Origin: Aeromicrobium camelliae
GTDB lineage: Bacteria; Actinomycetota; Actinomycetes; Propionibacteriales; Nocardioidaceae
NCBI RefSeq assembly: GCF_003850045.1
Contig: NZ_RQJX01000010.1
Span: 1 to 64,000 of the forward strand
Direction of reading: 5' to 3'
Length of the DNA stretch: 64,000 nt
Part shown: in pieces, positions 1-7,454 of the stretch
How positions within the stretch are numbered: position 1 is the stretch's first letter
How the letters are laid out: each line of letters begins with the position of its first letter
Translations under genes and position numbers: made by a program
The notes under the pieces: generated by a model
The model's database searches: none
The model's input: only the letters and a program-made list of their open reading frames with translations
What the model was told of the DNA's origin: nothing

Positions 1-72
1 CTCCCGGGACTCAATCACCATGCGCACCGCGCGCTCACGCAACTCGGTCGGGTACTTGCTGGGTCGTGCCAT
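1..72 (-). CDS. IS3-family transposase OrfA, N-terminal 24 residues
   Basis: The visible protein begins MARPSKYPTELRERAVRMV, the typical start of the helix-turn-helix OrfA subunit of IS3-family transposases (HTH_Tnp_1 type), which binds the element's ends and is normally fused by programmed frameshift to the DDE-bearing OrfB. Only 24 codons are inside the window, and no stop codon or frameshift appears in them. The start ATG at 72 is fixed by the match to the family's N-terminus and by its distance from the inverted repeat. Whether the transposase is intact cannot be seen. Confidence 0.8.
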   Translation of the reverse strand, partial: MARPSKYPTELRERAVRMVIESRE

Positions 73-123
73 GAGAGTGATCATTCCAATGAATCAGCTC
101 TCCGGACACGCCGGGACGGTTCA
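1..123 (-). mobile_element. IS3-family insertion sequence, left end, cut by window edge
   Basis: Read on the minus strand, the element starts at 123 with TGAACCGTCCCGG followed by CGTGTCCGGA, the kind of TGA-starting terminal inverted repeat used by IS3-family elements in actinobacteria. Its first reading frame starts about 50 nt inside the end, the normal spacing for orfA. The rest lies outside the window, so completeness, the other inverted repeat and the target duplication cannot be judged. Confidence 0.75.
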
Positions 124-197
124 TCGACCACGCGATCCCCATCGAGCACGACGGGCAGTGGGCGTGGGACGTCGGCGGAACGATCCTGACCGAGTGA
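124..197 (+). pseudogene. possible 3' remnant of a gene cut by the IS element
   Basis: Directly outside the IS end, plus-strand codons reading IDHAIPIEHDGQWAWDVG continue for seven more residues to a TGA at 195-197, with no start codon on this side of the element. The composition (W-x-W-D, GG-T) looks like a protein tail rather than random sequence, so the IS may have inserted into the 3' part of a host gene. The family is not recognisable from about 24 residues; chance reading cannot be excluded. Confidence 0.3.
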
Positions 198-243
198 CGT
201 GCGTGGCGTGCGATACTGACGCCGCACCGCGAGAGAGGACGTC

Positions 244-735
244 ATGGACCGTAACGCCCAGCAGGTCAGGCAGATCCGGGTCTTCGTCGTGTTCCAGCTC
301 GTCGTAGCGACGGTGTTCTCCACATTGATCGCGCTGATGCTGGGCGGCACCGACGCCGATCTTCCGCCGTGGTGGATCCTCGCCGGCCTCTACGTCGTTC
401 TCGCGGCGGCGATCCTCAATGTGGAGCGTTCGTGGATCCGCATCCCGCCCCTCGACCCTGAACAGACGGGTGCGGAAGCGGTCGCCGGCTCCCTCGCGGC
501 GTACCAACGGCACATGGCGCGCGCCTTCCTCCTCATCGAGATCCCCTTGCTGCTGTCGGCCCTGTACGCCTTCGTGAGCGACCACGGCGGTTGGCCGGTC
601 ATCCTGGTCGCGCTTCCCACTGTCGTCGCGCTGGCATTCGAGACGTGGCCCAGTGTGCGCAACGTCGCTCGGGTCGCCACGGCGTTGGAGGCAGACGGCG
701 CTTCGTCGGGGCTGCTGGAGGCCTTCGAGTCCTGA
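244..735 (+). CDS. small membrane protein, paralogue of the next gene
   Basis: Unknown function. The 163-residue product has four hydrophobic segments, near residues 12-34, 44-60, 96-113 and 118-136, so it is probably an inner-membrane protein with both ends on the same side. A Shine-Dalgarno-like AGAGG sits 5 nt before the ATG, and GATACT about 30 nt upstream could be its -10 element. The motif DHGGWPVILVALPT in the second half recurs in altered form in the next gene, showing that the two arose by duplication. No catalytic or metal-binding motif is evident. It is the first intact gene after the IS end. Confidence 0.7.
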   Translation: MDRNAQQVRQIRVFVVFQLVVATVFSTLIALMLGGTDADLPPWWILAGLYVVLAAAILNVERSWIRIPPLDPEQTGAEAVAGSLAAYQRHMARAFLLIEIPLLLSALYAFVSDHGGWPVILVALPTVVALAFETWPSVRNVARVATALEADGASSGLLEAFES

Positions 736-771
736 GCGGATGCGGGGTCGCCATGTGACAGACTCGGCCCC

Positions 772-1269
772 ATGACCGTCCCGTCCACGCCGGCATCACG
801 AGCCGCCACGCTCCGTCTGATCATCATGGCGATGACTTCAGCGCCGTTGTTCATTCTCGTCGTGGTCGTCTTCGTCCTCGGTGGATTCTCCGACGCCACG
901 TTGCCGCCGCTGTGGATGATCGTGGGCTTGCTGCTGCTCGTTGCCGGCGCGTTCGGCGTCGCCCGCGCCATGGAGTCACAGCTGACGCCGATCCCCCTCG
1001 GCACGCACCGCGAGCAGGCGATGTCCCAAGCGTTTCAGACGTTCCAGGCGAACCTGTTCGTCCGCGTCGCCATCCTCGAGGCGCCACTGCTCATCGGCAT
1101 CGCCATGAGCTTCGTGGTCGACCACGGCGCCTGGCCCGCACTGATCGCCGGCGTTCCCACTCTCATCGCCATGGTCGCGTCGCTCTGGCCGACGCCGTCG
1201 ACCATCTCGCGAGTGGAGCAGCGTCTGGATCGTGCGGGCGGTCGCTCGTACTTCTCGGAGGGCTGGTGA
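772..1269 (+). CDS. small membrane protein, paralogue of the preceding gene
   Basis: Unknown function. The 165-residue product has the same layout as its upstream neighbour: two membrane segments near residues 15-37 and 45-63, a linker, then two more around 103-137 with the shared motif DHGAWPALIAGVPT, followed by a short charged tail. The duplicates have diverged considerably outside this motif. The stop overlaps the GTG of the following acetyltransferase gene (GTGA), so the two are probably translated together. The start has little Shine-Dalgarno signal; CAGACT 7 nt before the ATG may be a leaderless -10 element. Confidence 0.7.
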   Translation: MTVPSTPASRAATLRLIIMAMTSAPLFILVVVVFVLGGFSDATLPPLWMIVGLLLLVAGAFGVARAMESQLTPIPLGTHREQAMSQAFQTFQANLFVRVAILEAPLLIGIAMSFVVDHGAWPALIAGVPTLIAMVASLWPTPSTISRVEQRLDRAGGRSYFSEGW

Positions 1270-1796
1270 CGGCCGACGTCAGCGTCCGTCTCGCCTGGGC
1301 GGACGATGCGCCCGCCATCGCTGCGCTGCAACTAGCCGTCTGGCGCGAGAGCTACACGGACGTTCTCGGTACCCAGCTGGACGAGCTCGCTCCGTCCGAC
1401 CTGACCGAGCGCTGGGCCGCGACCGTCAACGCGCCGCGCGACGCGCGACAACGGGTGCTCGTGGCACTCGAGCGCGCCACGCTCCGCGGATTCGCCATCG
1501 TGCACCCGTGCTTCGACGACGATGCCGACCAGATCCAGGACGGCGAGATCGGCGAGTTCGTGGTGGCGCTCGAGCATCGCGGCCACGGCCACGGGTCGCG
1601 GCTCCTCCAGGCCTGCGCGGACACGCTACGGGCTGACCGCTTCACCCGCGCCGTGTGGTGGCTGCGGTCCACCGACGACGCGACGCGCACCTTCGCCACC
1701 ACCGCCGGCTGGGCACCCGACGGCGCCCACCGCGAACTCGCCGCTCCCACCGGCGCCACCGTCAAACAGGTTCGTCTCCACACGAGGCTGGTGTGA
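1266..1796 (+). CDS. GNAT-family N-acetyltransferase
   Basis: Predicted cytoplasmic acetyl-CoA-dependent N-acetyltransferase of unknown substrate, 176 residues, one GNAT domain. The acetyl-CoA-binding segment is visible as EFVVALEHRGHGHGSRLL, near the middle, with the R-x-x-G-x-G/A signature; a later segment TRTFATTAGWAPDG is the usual C-terminal GNAT strand-turn. The frame is open further upstream, but the GTG at 1266 overlaps the previous stop by 4 nt and starts exactly where homology to GNAT proteins (SVRLAWADDAPAIAAL) begins. It also overlaps azlC by 4 nt, so it belongs to a tightly coupled run. Confidence 0.8.
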   Translation: MTADVSVRLAWADDAPAIAALQLAVWRESYTDVLGTQLDELAPSDLTERWAATVNAPRDARQRVLVALERATLRGFAIVHPCFDDDADQIQDGEIGEFVVALEHRGHGHGSRLLQACADTLRADRFTRAVWWLRSTDDATRTFATTAGWAPDGAHRELAAPTGATVKQVRLHTRLV

Positions 1797-2476
1797 GCAC
1801 GTCAGCATCCGATCGCGCGATCATCACCGATTCGCTCGGCGTCGGACTCGCTACCGGTGCCTACGGCATCTCCTTCGGTGCCCTCGGCACTGCGGCCGGA
1901 TTGAGCGTGTGGCAGACCTGCGTGATGTCGTTGCTGATGTTCACGGGCGCCTCCCAGTTCGCCTTCGTCGGCGTTGTCGCGTCCGGCGGCTCCCCCATCA
2001 CCGGCGCCGTGACTTCGGTCCTCCTCGGCGGCCGCAATCTGTTCTACGGGGTGAGCCTGGCGCGGCTCCTCGACGTCCACGGGTGGCGCAGGCCGGTCAC
2101 CGCGCAGTTCGTCATCGACGAGTCCACCGCGATGGCGGTGACCCGCGATTCCTCGCATCAGGCGCGGGTCGCCTTCTATTGGACCGGCATCTCGATCTTC
2201 GTGCTGTGGAACCTGTTCACATTCGTCGGCGCGCTCGCCGGAACGGCGATCGGCGATCCGCGCGACTTCGGTCTTGACGCGGCCGTCGGTGCGGCGTTCC
2301 TGGCGCTGCTCTGGCCACGGTTGGACTCCGCGCTGACCCGCGTCGTCGCCATCGCGGGCGCGGCCGTGGCTCTCGGCCTCGTTCCCCTGACGCCCGCCGG
2401 CATCCCGATCATCGTCGGCGGGGCCGTCGCGGTACTGGTCGGGCTGCTCCTCCAACGGCGGAGTGAGGGCGCATGA
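1793..2476 (+). CDS. azlC: AzlC-family branched-chain amino acid exporter, large subunit
   Basis: Large membrane subunit of an AzlCD-type exporter, a family linked to efflux of branched-chain amino acids and analogues. The 227-residue protein shows the family's early motif GVGLATGAYGISFGALGTAAGLSV and the segment SLLMFTGASQFAFVG, followed by further hydrophobic helices; length fits the family. The GTG start at 1793 overlaps the acetyltransferase stop (GTGTGA), and the 3' end overlaps azlD by 4 nt (ATGA), as usual for azlCD pairs. The substrate is inferred from the family only. Confidence 0.85.
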   Translation: MSTSASDRAIITDSLGVGLATGAYGISFGALGTAAGLSVWQTCVMSLLMFTGASQFAFVGVVASGGSPITGAVTSVLLGGRNLFYGVSLARLLDVHGWRRPVTAQFVIDESTAMAVTRDSSHQARVAFYWTGISIFVLWNLFTFVGALAGTAIGDPRDFGLDAAVGAAFLALLWPRLDSALTRVVAIAGAAVALGLVPLTPAGIPIIVGGAVAVLVGLLLQRRSEGA

Positions 2477-2781
2477 CGACGCTTTGGATCGGCATCCTGC
2501 TCACCGCGGCCGGTTGCTATGCCCTCAAGCTCGCCGGCCTGTCGGTGCCCGACCGCGTCCTCGACCATCCCTTGACCGTCCGCATCGCGACGCTGATTCC
2601 GGTCGCGCTGCTGGGCGCGCTCATCGCCGTGCAGGTGCTCGCCGATGGTTCCGCACTCGTCCTCGACGCGCGGCTCGCCGCACTCGGCGTCGCCGCCGTC
2701 CTCCTATGGTGGCGGATGCCCTTCCTCGTCGTGGTCGGGGTCGCGGCCGGCAGTGCCGCCCTGGTGCGGCTCTGGTTCTGA
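2473..2781 (+). CDS. azlD: AzlD-family transporter small subunit
   Basis: Small membrane partner of AzlC, 102 residues, with about four hydrophobic helices and very few charged residues. It begins at an ATG that overlaps the azlC stop codon, so the two subunits are translationally coupled and probably made in equal amounts. Size, hydrophobicity and the fixed position behind azlC identify it; no catalytic residues are expected. It is the last gene of the left plus-strand run and converges on dapB with 18 nt between the stops. Confidence 0.85.
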   Translation: MTTLWIGILLTAAGCYALKLAGLSVPDRVLDHPLTVRIATLIPVALLGALIAVQVLADGSALVLDARLAALGVAAVLLWWRMPFLVVVGVAAGSAALVRLWF

Positions 2782-2799
2782 CGACCTCGTCTCGCTGAC

Positions 2800-3546
2800 T
2801 CAGTCGAGACCGAGTACGGCGTCCAGACCCACGGTGACTCCCGGACGGTCAGCCACCGCGCGCAGGGCGGCGAGCACGCCAGGCATGAAGCTCTCACGCG
2901 TCGACGAGTCGTGCCGAATCGAGAAGATCTCGCCCGGGTCGCCGAACAGGACTTCCTGGGAGGCAGTGAAACCCCGAGCCCGCACAGCATGGACAGGGAT
3001 GCCCGCGATCTTCGCGCCACGCGCACCCTCGGGGTCGGTCGTCGTCGCGTCCGGAAGCTCAGGTGAACCGGCCTCGGCACGCGCGTCGGCGATCATCTCC
3101 GCAGTGCGCACAGCGGTACCGGAGGGCGCGTCGACCTTGTCCGGGTGGTGCATCTCGATGACCTCGACCGACTCGAAGAACGGCGCGGCGACTGCCGCGA
3201 ACCGCATCATCAGCACCGCGCCGATCGAGAAGTTCGGGACGATGAGGACACCCACGCCCGGGGCGTCGGCCAGGAACTCGCGGACCTGAGCGACCTTGGC
3301 GTCGTCGAATCCGGACGTTCCCACCACGACGTGCACACCGTGCTCGACACACCAGCGGACGTGATCCAGGGCGACGTCCGGCGTGGTGAACACGAGCGCG
3401 ACCTCGGCGCCGTTCTCGGCGATCAGATCAAGGGAATCATCGGCGTCGATCTGCGCCACGACCTCCAGCCCGTCGGCCGCCTCGATCGCTCCCACCGACG
3501 TGGAACCCATCCGTCCTCGTGCACCCAGCACCGCCACTCGCGTCAT
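2800..3546 (-). CDS. dapB: 4-hydroxy-tetrahydrodipicolinate reductase
   Basis: Cytoplasmic NAD(P)H-dependent reductase of the lysine and meso-diaminopimelate pathway, which also feeds peptidoglycan synthesis. The 248-residue protein opens with the nucleotide-binding MTRVAVLGARGRMGS, continues with the family segments GTSGF and PNFSIGAVLMMRFA, and carries the substrate-binding motif EMHHPDKVDAPSGTA around residues 130-145, including the catalytic His pair and Lys. An 11-codon upstream extension of the frame was rejected because the ATG at 3546 matches the family start and has TAGCAT 7 nt upstream. Placement after pnp is conserved in actinobacteria. Confidence 0.96.
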   Translation of the reverse strand: MTRVAVLGARGRMGSTSVGAIEAADGLEVVAQIDADDSLDLIAENGAEVALVFTTPDVALDHVRWCVEHGVHVVVGTSGFDDAKVAQVREFLADAPGVGVLIVPNFSIGAVLMMRFAAVAAPFFESVEVIEMHHPDKVDAPSGTAVRTAEMIADARAEAGSPELPDATTTDPEGARGAKIAGIPVHAVRARGFTASQEVLFGDPGEIFSIRHDSSTRESFMPGVLAALRAVADRPGVTVGLDAVLGLD

Positions 3547-3553
3547 GGGTTCG

Positions 3554-3559
3554 ATGCTA
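3554..3559 (-). promoter_or_regulatory. -10 element for dapB (leaderless type)
   Basis: The hexamer TAGCAT lies 7 nt before the dapB ATG with no Shine-Dalgarno site between them. It follows the pnp terminator, so dapB probably has its own promoter. Confidence 0.5.
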
Positions 3560-3600
3560 GGGCGCACCCCGGCGCCCACCCGCGACGGGGTACAACGACG

Positions 3601-3634
3601 ACGGCGCCCCGAGGAGAACTCCTCGGGGCGCCGT
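3601..3634 (-). terminator. intrinsic terminator after pnp
   Basis: A perfect 15-bp stem (3601-3615 with 3620-3634) closed by the loop GAAC on the plus strand (GTTC on the minus strand) begins 18 nt after the pnp stop. In the minus-strand sense it is followed by CGTCGTTGTA, mildly U-rich. Strong GC stems with weak U tracts are normal terminators in high-GC actinobacteria. Confidence 0.75.
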
Positions 3635-3651
3635 TCGGTTCAGGCGTCGGC

Positions 3652-5871
3652 TCAGGCCTCGGCCGGCTCCTCGGCCTTATCCTCGTCGTTCTTGCCTTCC
3701 ACGACGGGGATGAGCGAGAGCTTGCCGCGGTCGCCGACCTCGGCGATCTCGACCTGGACCTTCTGGCCGACCTTGACGATGTCCTCGACGTTGTTGACCC
3801 GCTGGCCACCGTTGAGCTCACGCAGCTTGCTGATGTGCAGCAGGCCGTCCTTGCCCGGCAGCAGCGAGACGAACGCGCCGAAGTCGACCGTCTTGACGAC
3901 CGTGCCGAGGTAGCGCTCGCCGACCTCGGGCATCGTCGGGTTGGCGATCGCGTTGATGGCGCTCTTGGCCGCCTCGGCCGCGTCACCGCCCTCGGCGCCG
4001 ATGTAGACGGTGCCGTCGTCGTCGATCGAGATCTTCGCGCCGGTGTCGTCCTGGATCTGGTTGATCATCTTGCCCTTGGGGCCGATGACCTCACCGATCT
4101 TGTCGACCGGGATCGTCACGGTGATGATCCGCGGGGCGTGCGGGCTCATCTCGTCGGGCTCGCTGATGGCCTCGGCCATGACGTCGAGGATCGTCAGACG
4201 CGCATCGCGCGCCTGGGTCAGCGCGCCCGCCAGCACGTCGGCCGGGATGCCGTCGAGCTTGGTGTCGAGCTGCAGCGCCGTGACGAACTCGCGGGTGCCG
4301 GCGACCTTGAAGTCCATGTCGCCGTACGCGTCCTCGGCACCGAGAATGTCGGTCAGCGTGACGTACTGGGTCTCGCCGTCGACCTCACCGGAGATGAGGC
4401 CCATCGCGATGCCGGCGACCGGAGCGCGCAGCGGCACACCGGCGTTGAGCAGACCCAGCGTCGAGGCGCAGACCGAGCCCATCGACGTGGAGCCGTTGGA
4501 GCCGAGCGCCTCGGACACCTGACGGATCGCGTAGGGGAACTCCTCGCGCGTCGGCAGCACCGGAACGAGCGCGCGGCCCGCGAGTGCGCCATGACCGATC
4601 TCGCGGCGCTTGGGCGAGCCCACGCGGCCGGTCTCACCGGTCGAGAACGGCGGGAAGTTGTAGTTGTGCATGTACCGACGCGTGGTCTCGGGGCTCAGCG
4701 TGTCGAGCTTCTGCTCGAGATCGAGCATGTTGAGCGTCGTGACACCGAGGATCTGCGTCTCGCCGCGCTGGAAGAGGGCAGAGCCGTGAACCCGCGGGAT
4801 GACGCCGACCTCGGCGCTCAGCTCGCGGATATCGGCCAGACCGCGGCCGTCGATACGGACCTTGTCGCGGAGCACCCGCTCGCGCACGAGCGACTTGGTC
4901 AGCGCACGCAGAGCGGCGCCGAGCTCCTTCTCGCGGCCTTCGAAGCGCTCGCCGAGCTGCTCGATGACCGAGGCCTTGATCTCGCTCTCGCGCTCCTCGC
5001 GGGCCGCCTTGCTGACGATCGTCAGCGCGCCCTTGAGGTCCTCGGTGGCGACCTCGGCGACCGCGTCGTAGGCGTCGTCCTCGTAGTCGAGGAAGACCGG
5101 GAACTCCTGGACCTCCTTGGCCGCGGCCGCCGCAAGCTCGGCCTGCGCCTCGCACAGCTGGCGGATGAACGGCTTGGCCGCCTCCATGCCGCCGGCGACG
5201 ATCTCCTCGGTAGGCGCCTGAACGCCGCTCTGGACCAGATCCCAGGTCGCCTCGGTGGACTCGGCCTCGACCATCATGATCGCCACGTCGTCACCGGCGA
5301 TGCGGCCGGCGATGACCATGTCGAAGACGGCGTTCTCGAGCTGGCTGTGACTCGGGAACGCGACCCACTGGCCGTCGATGAGGGCGACGCGCGTGGCGCC
5401 GATCGGCCCACTGAACGGCAGACCGGAGATCTGCGTCGACGCCGAGGCGGCGTTGATCGCGAGCACGTCGTAGGGGGTGTCGGGGTTGAGCGCCATGACC
5501 GTGATGACGACCTGGACCTCGTTGCGCAGACCCTTCTTGAAGGTCGGGCGCAGCGGGCGGTCGATCAACCGGCAGGTGAGGATCGCGTCCTCACTGGGGC
5601 GCCCCTCGCGACGGAAGAACGAGCCGGGGATGCGTCCGGCGGCGTACATGCGCTCTTCGACGTCGACCGTGAGCGGGAAGAAGTCGAAGTGCTCCTTGGG
5701 CTGCTTGCTGGCGGTCGTGGTGCTCAGCAGCATCGTGTCGTCGTCGAGGAACGCGGAGACGGCGCCCCCGGCCTGACGGGCCAGCAGGCCCGTCTCGAAG
5801 CGCACGGTGCGGGTACCGAAGGAGCCGTTGTCGATGACGGTCTCCACGGCGTGGACGGTGGGTTCGGACAT
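3652..5871 (-). CDS. pnp: polyribonucleotide nucleotidyltransferase (PNPase)
   Basis: Processive 3'-to-5' phosphorolytic exoribonuclease that degrades RNA to nucleoside diphosphates; works as a trimer in the cytoplasm. The 739-residue protein has the full order: first RNase PH domain, all-helical linker, second RNase PH domain with [10 protein letters not shown] and [20 protein letters not shown] domain with [20 protein letters not shown], then an S1 domain and an acidic tail. The start was placed at 5871 (MSEPTVHAV), 18 codons inside the longest frame, because AAGGGA precedes it at proper spacing. It lies downstream of rpsO, the common rpsO-pnp arrangement, with a strong terminator after it. 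Confidence 0.97.
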   Translation of the reverse strand: MSEPTVHAVETVIDNGSFGTRTVRFETGLLARQAGGAVSAFLDDDTMLLSTTTASKQPKEHFDFFPLTVDVEERMYAAGRIPGSFFRREGRPSEDAILTCRLIDRPLRPTFKKGLRNEVQVVITVMALNPDTPYDVLAINAASASTQISGLPFSGPIGATRVALIDGQWVAFPSHSQLENAVFDMVIAGRIAGDDVAIMMVEAESTEATWDLVQSGVQAPTEEIVAGGMEAAKPFIRQLCEAQAELAAAAAKEVQEFPVFLDYEDDAYDAVAEVATEDLKGALTIVSKAAREERESEIKASVIEQLGERFEGREKELGAALRALTKSLVRERVLRDKVRIDGRGLADIRELSAEVGVIPRVHGSALFQRGETQILGVTTLNMLDLEQKLDTLSPETTRRYMHNYNFPPFSTGETGRVGSPKRREIGHGALAGRALVPVLPTREEFPYAIRQVSEALGSNGSTSMGSVCASTLGLLNAGVPLRAPVAGIAMGLISGEVDGETQYVTLTDILGAEDAYGDMDFKVAGTREFVTALQLDTKLDGIPADVLAGALTQARDARLTILDVMAEAISEPDEMSPHAPRIITVTIPVDKIGEVIGPKGKMINQIQDDTGAKISIDDDGTVYIGAEGGDAAEAAKSAINAIANPTMPEVGERYLGTVVKTVDFGAFVSLLPGKDGLLHISKLRELNGGQRVNNVEDIVKVGQKVQVEIAEVGDRGKLSLIPVVEGKNDEDKAEEPAEA

Positions 5872-6043
5872 GAAGTGTCCCTTCCGCAGGCCAAGACCTG
5901 CTGTCAGGACGAGGCGGCCAGACAAGGGGCCGAATGACCGATCGCCGGTCTTCGATCGAGGCTCGCGGATCCCATGATCCGAAAGCCACTACCGAGGACC
6001 GAGCGTGACGGGCCGACCTCGTCGGTGGTGTTCAGTTGTGCGA

Positions 6044-6073
6044 GAGCGGCCGCCCCGACAGGGACGGCCGCTC
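6044..6073 (-). terminator. terminator-like hairpin between rpsO and pnp
   Basis: GAGCGGCCG (6044-6052) pairs with CGGCCGCTC (6065-6073), with an inner CCC/GGG extension and the loop GACA. It starts 8 nt after the rpsO stop on the minus strand. The following U content is low, so it may also be a processing or partial read-through site ahead of pnp. Confidence 0.6.
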
Positions 6074-6081
6074 AGGCATGA

Positions 6082-6372
6082 TCAACGGCGCAGGCCGAGG
6101 CGATCGATCAGCGAGCGGTAGCGCTCGATGTCGTTCTTCTGCAGGTAGTTGAGCAGGCGACGACGCTGACCGACCAGCAGCAGCAGTCCGCGACGGCTGT
6201 GGTGGTCGTGCTTGTGGGTCTTCAGGTGCTCGGTGAGCTGGCTGATACGCGCCGTGAGCAGTGCGATCTGGACCTCAGGGGATCCGGTGTCGCCGTCCTT
6301 GAGGGCGTACTGCTTGATGATCTCGTCCTTGGACAGGTCTGCGACGGTGGGCGCAGCGGTCTTCTTCGACAC
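6082..6372 (-). CDS. rpsO: 30S ribosomal protein S15
   Basis: Primary-binding 30S subunit protein that contacts helices 20-22 of 16S rRNA. The 96-residue product contains the S15 core [20 protein letters not shown] and [19 protein letters not shown]. It is a few residues longer than the usual 89 because of an N-terminal [13 protein letters not shown] segment typical of some actinobacteria. It sits between ribF and pnp in the conserved order and is followed by a hairpin. In many bacteria S15 represses its own mRNA; no such structure could be confirmed here. Confidence 0.96.
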   Translation of the reverse strand: MSKKTAAPTVADLSKDEIIKQYALKDGDTGSPEVQIALLTARISQLTEHLKTHKHDHHSRRGLLLLVGQRRRLLNYLQKNDIERYRSLIDRLGLRR

Positions 6373-6472
6373 GCGTCTCCTCGGGTTCTTCTCGTTGCAC
6401 GGCGCGCCCGGGCCGGTTCACCGGGGCACTACGATCCGTGGCCGATCTGACGGCGTCTCAAGACTACCAGGC

Positions 6473-7423
6473 TCAGGCCCAATGCCCTGCATCGAGCGCT
6501 CGCCGGGTCGCGGCGACGTCGTCGTCCATCTGGGCGATCAGCGCGTCGACGGAGCCGAACGCCACCATGCCGCGCAGCCGTTCGGCGAACTCCACCCGCA
6601 CGTGCTCGCCGTACAGGTCGAGGTCGTCGCGGTCGAGGACGTAGGACTCCACCCGGCGGCCGCTGACCCCTTCGAACGTCGGGTTCGTGCCGACCGACAC
6701 CGCGGCCGGCAGCCGCGTGCCGTCGGCCCGGACGAGGTGGGCGGCGTACACGCCGTCCGGCGGGACGGCGTACGCCTCGTCGACCGGCACGTTGGCCGTC
6801 GGGTAACCGAGTTCGCGGCCGCGCCGATCCCCCTGCACCACCGTGCCGGAGACCTCGTGGGGACGGCCCAGCACGCGCGCGGCACCAGGCAGATCGCCGG
6901 CGGCGACGGCGTTGCGGGCACGCGTGGAGGAGAACGTCTCCTCGTCGCCGACGAGCGACCACCCGTCGACGCTGAACCCGTCGCGCTCCCCCGCGTCTCG
7001 CAACGTGTCCACGGACCCGGCGGCCCGCTTGCCGAAACGGAAGTTCTCGCCGACGATCAAGTGCCGGCAGCCGAGCTGCTCGACGACGACCCGCTGGATG
7101 AACTCCTCGGGTGTCCACGCCGACATCTCGGCGGAGAACGCGAGGACACGCACGGCGTCGGCGCCGTGCGCCTGTAGGAGTTCCACCCGACGCTCGATCG
7201 TGGTCAGCCGCTTGGGTGCCTTGTCCGGCGCCAGGACCGCGACCGGGTGCGGGTCGAACGTGATCGCCACGGCCGTCGCTCCCAGCTCGTCGGCCTTCTC
7301 GCGGACGGCCGACAGCACGGCCTGGTGACCGCGATGGACCCCGTCGAAGACGCCGATCGTCACCACGCTCGGTCCTTCGAGCCGCTCCGTCGGTGCTCCG
7401 TCGACTGCCTTCCAGATCGCCAC
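6473..7423 (-). CDS. ribF: bifunctional riboflavin kinase / FAD synthetase
   Basis: Converts riboflavin to FMN and FMN to FAD in the cytoplasm. The 316-residue protein has an N-terminal FAD synthetase (nucleotidyltransferase) domain with TIGVFDGVHRGHQAVL and ITFDPHPVAVL, and a C-terminal riboflavin kinase domain with GRGRELGYPTANVPVD-like sequence (RRGRELGYPTANV) and the FEGVSGRRVESYVLD segment. Length fits the family. The start is a GTG at 7423, immediately after a 15-nt palindrome and with no clear Shine-Dalgarno site. It lies between the phospholipase D gene and rpsO. Confidence 0.95.
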   Translation of the reverse strand: MAIWKAVDGAPTERLEGPSVVTIGVFDGVHRGHQAVLSAVREKADELGATAVAITFDPHPVAVLAPDKAPKRLTTIERRVELLQAHGADAVRVLAFSAEMSAWTPEEFIQRVVVEQLGCRHLIVGENFRFGKRAAGSVDTLRDAGERDGFSVDGWSLVGDEETFSSTRARNAVAAGDLPGAARVLGRPHEVSGTVVQGDRRGRELGYPTANVPVDEAYAVPPDGVYAAHLVRADGTRLPAAVSVGTNPTFEGVSGRRVESYVLDRDDLDLYGEHVRVEFAERLRGMVAFGSVDALIAQMDDDVAATRRALDAGHWA

Positions 7424-7428
7424 GGTGA

Positions 7429-7443
7429 CACTGTGCCACAGTG
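7429..7443. promoter_or_regulatory. perfect palindrome at the ribF start region
   Basis: CACTGTG and CACAGTG are exact inverted repeats around one central base, starting 6 nt before the ribF GTG. The position overlaps where a -10 element would lie (CACAGT is 6 nt from the GTG), so an operator is conceivable; no regulator is known. Confidence 0.35.
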
Positions 7444-7454
7444 CGGGAGCCGGG

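Noticed and set aside
20-307. A 95-codon plus-strand frame crossing the IS end
   Set aside because: It crosses the element border and ends in a Ser-rich out-of-frame stretch of the next gene; no protein character.
3145-5937. A 930-codon open frame on the plus strand across dapB and pnp
   Set aside because: Shadow of pnp in a frame with few stops because of high GC; composition is unnatural (D/R/L/E-rich).
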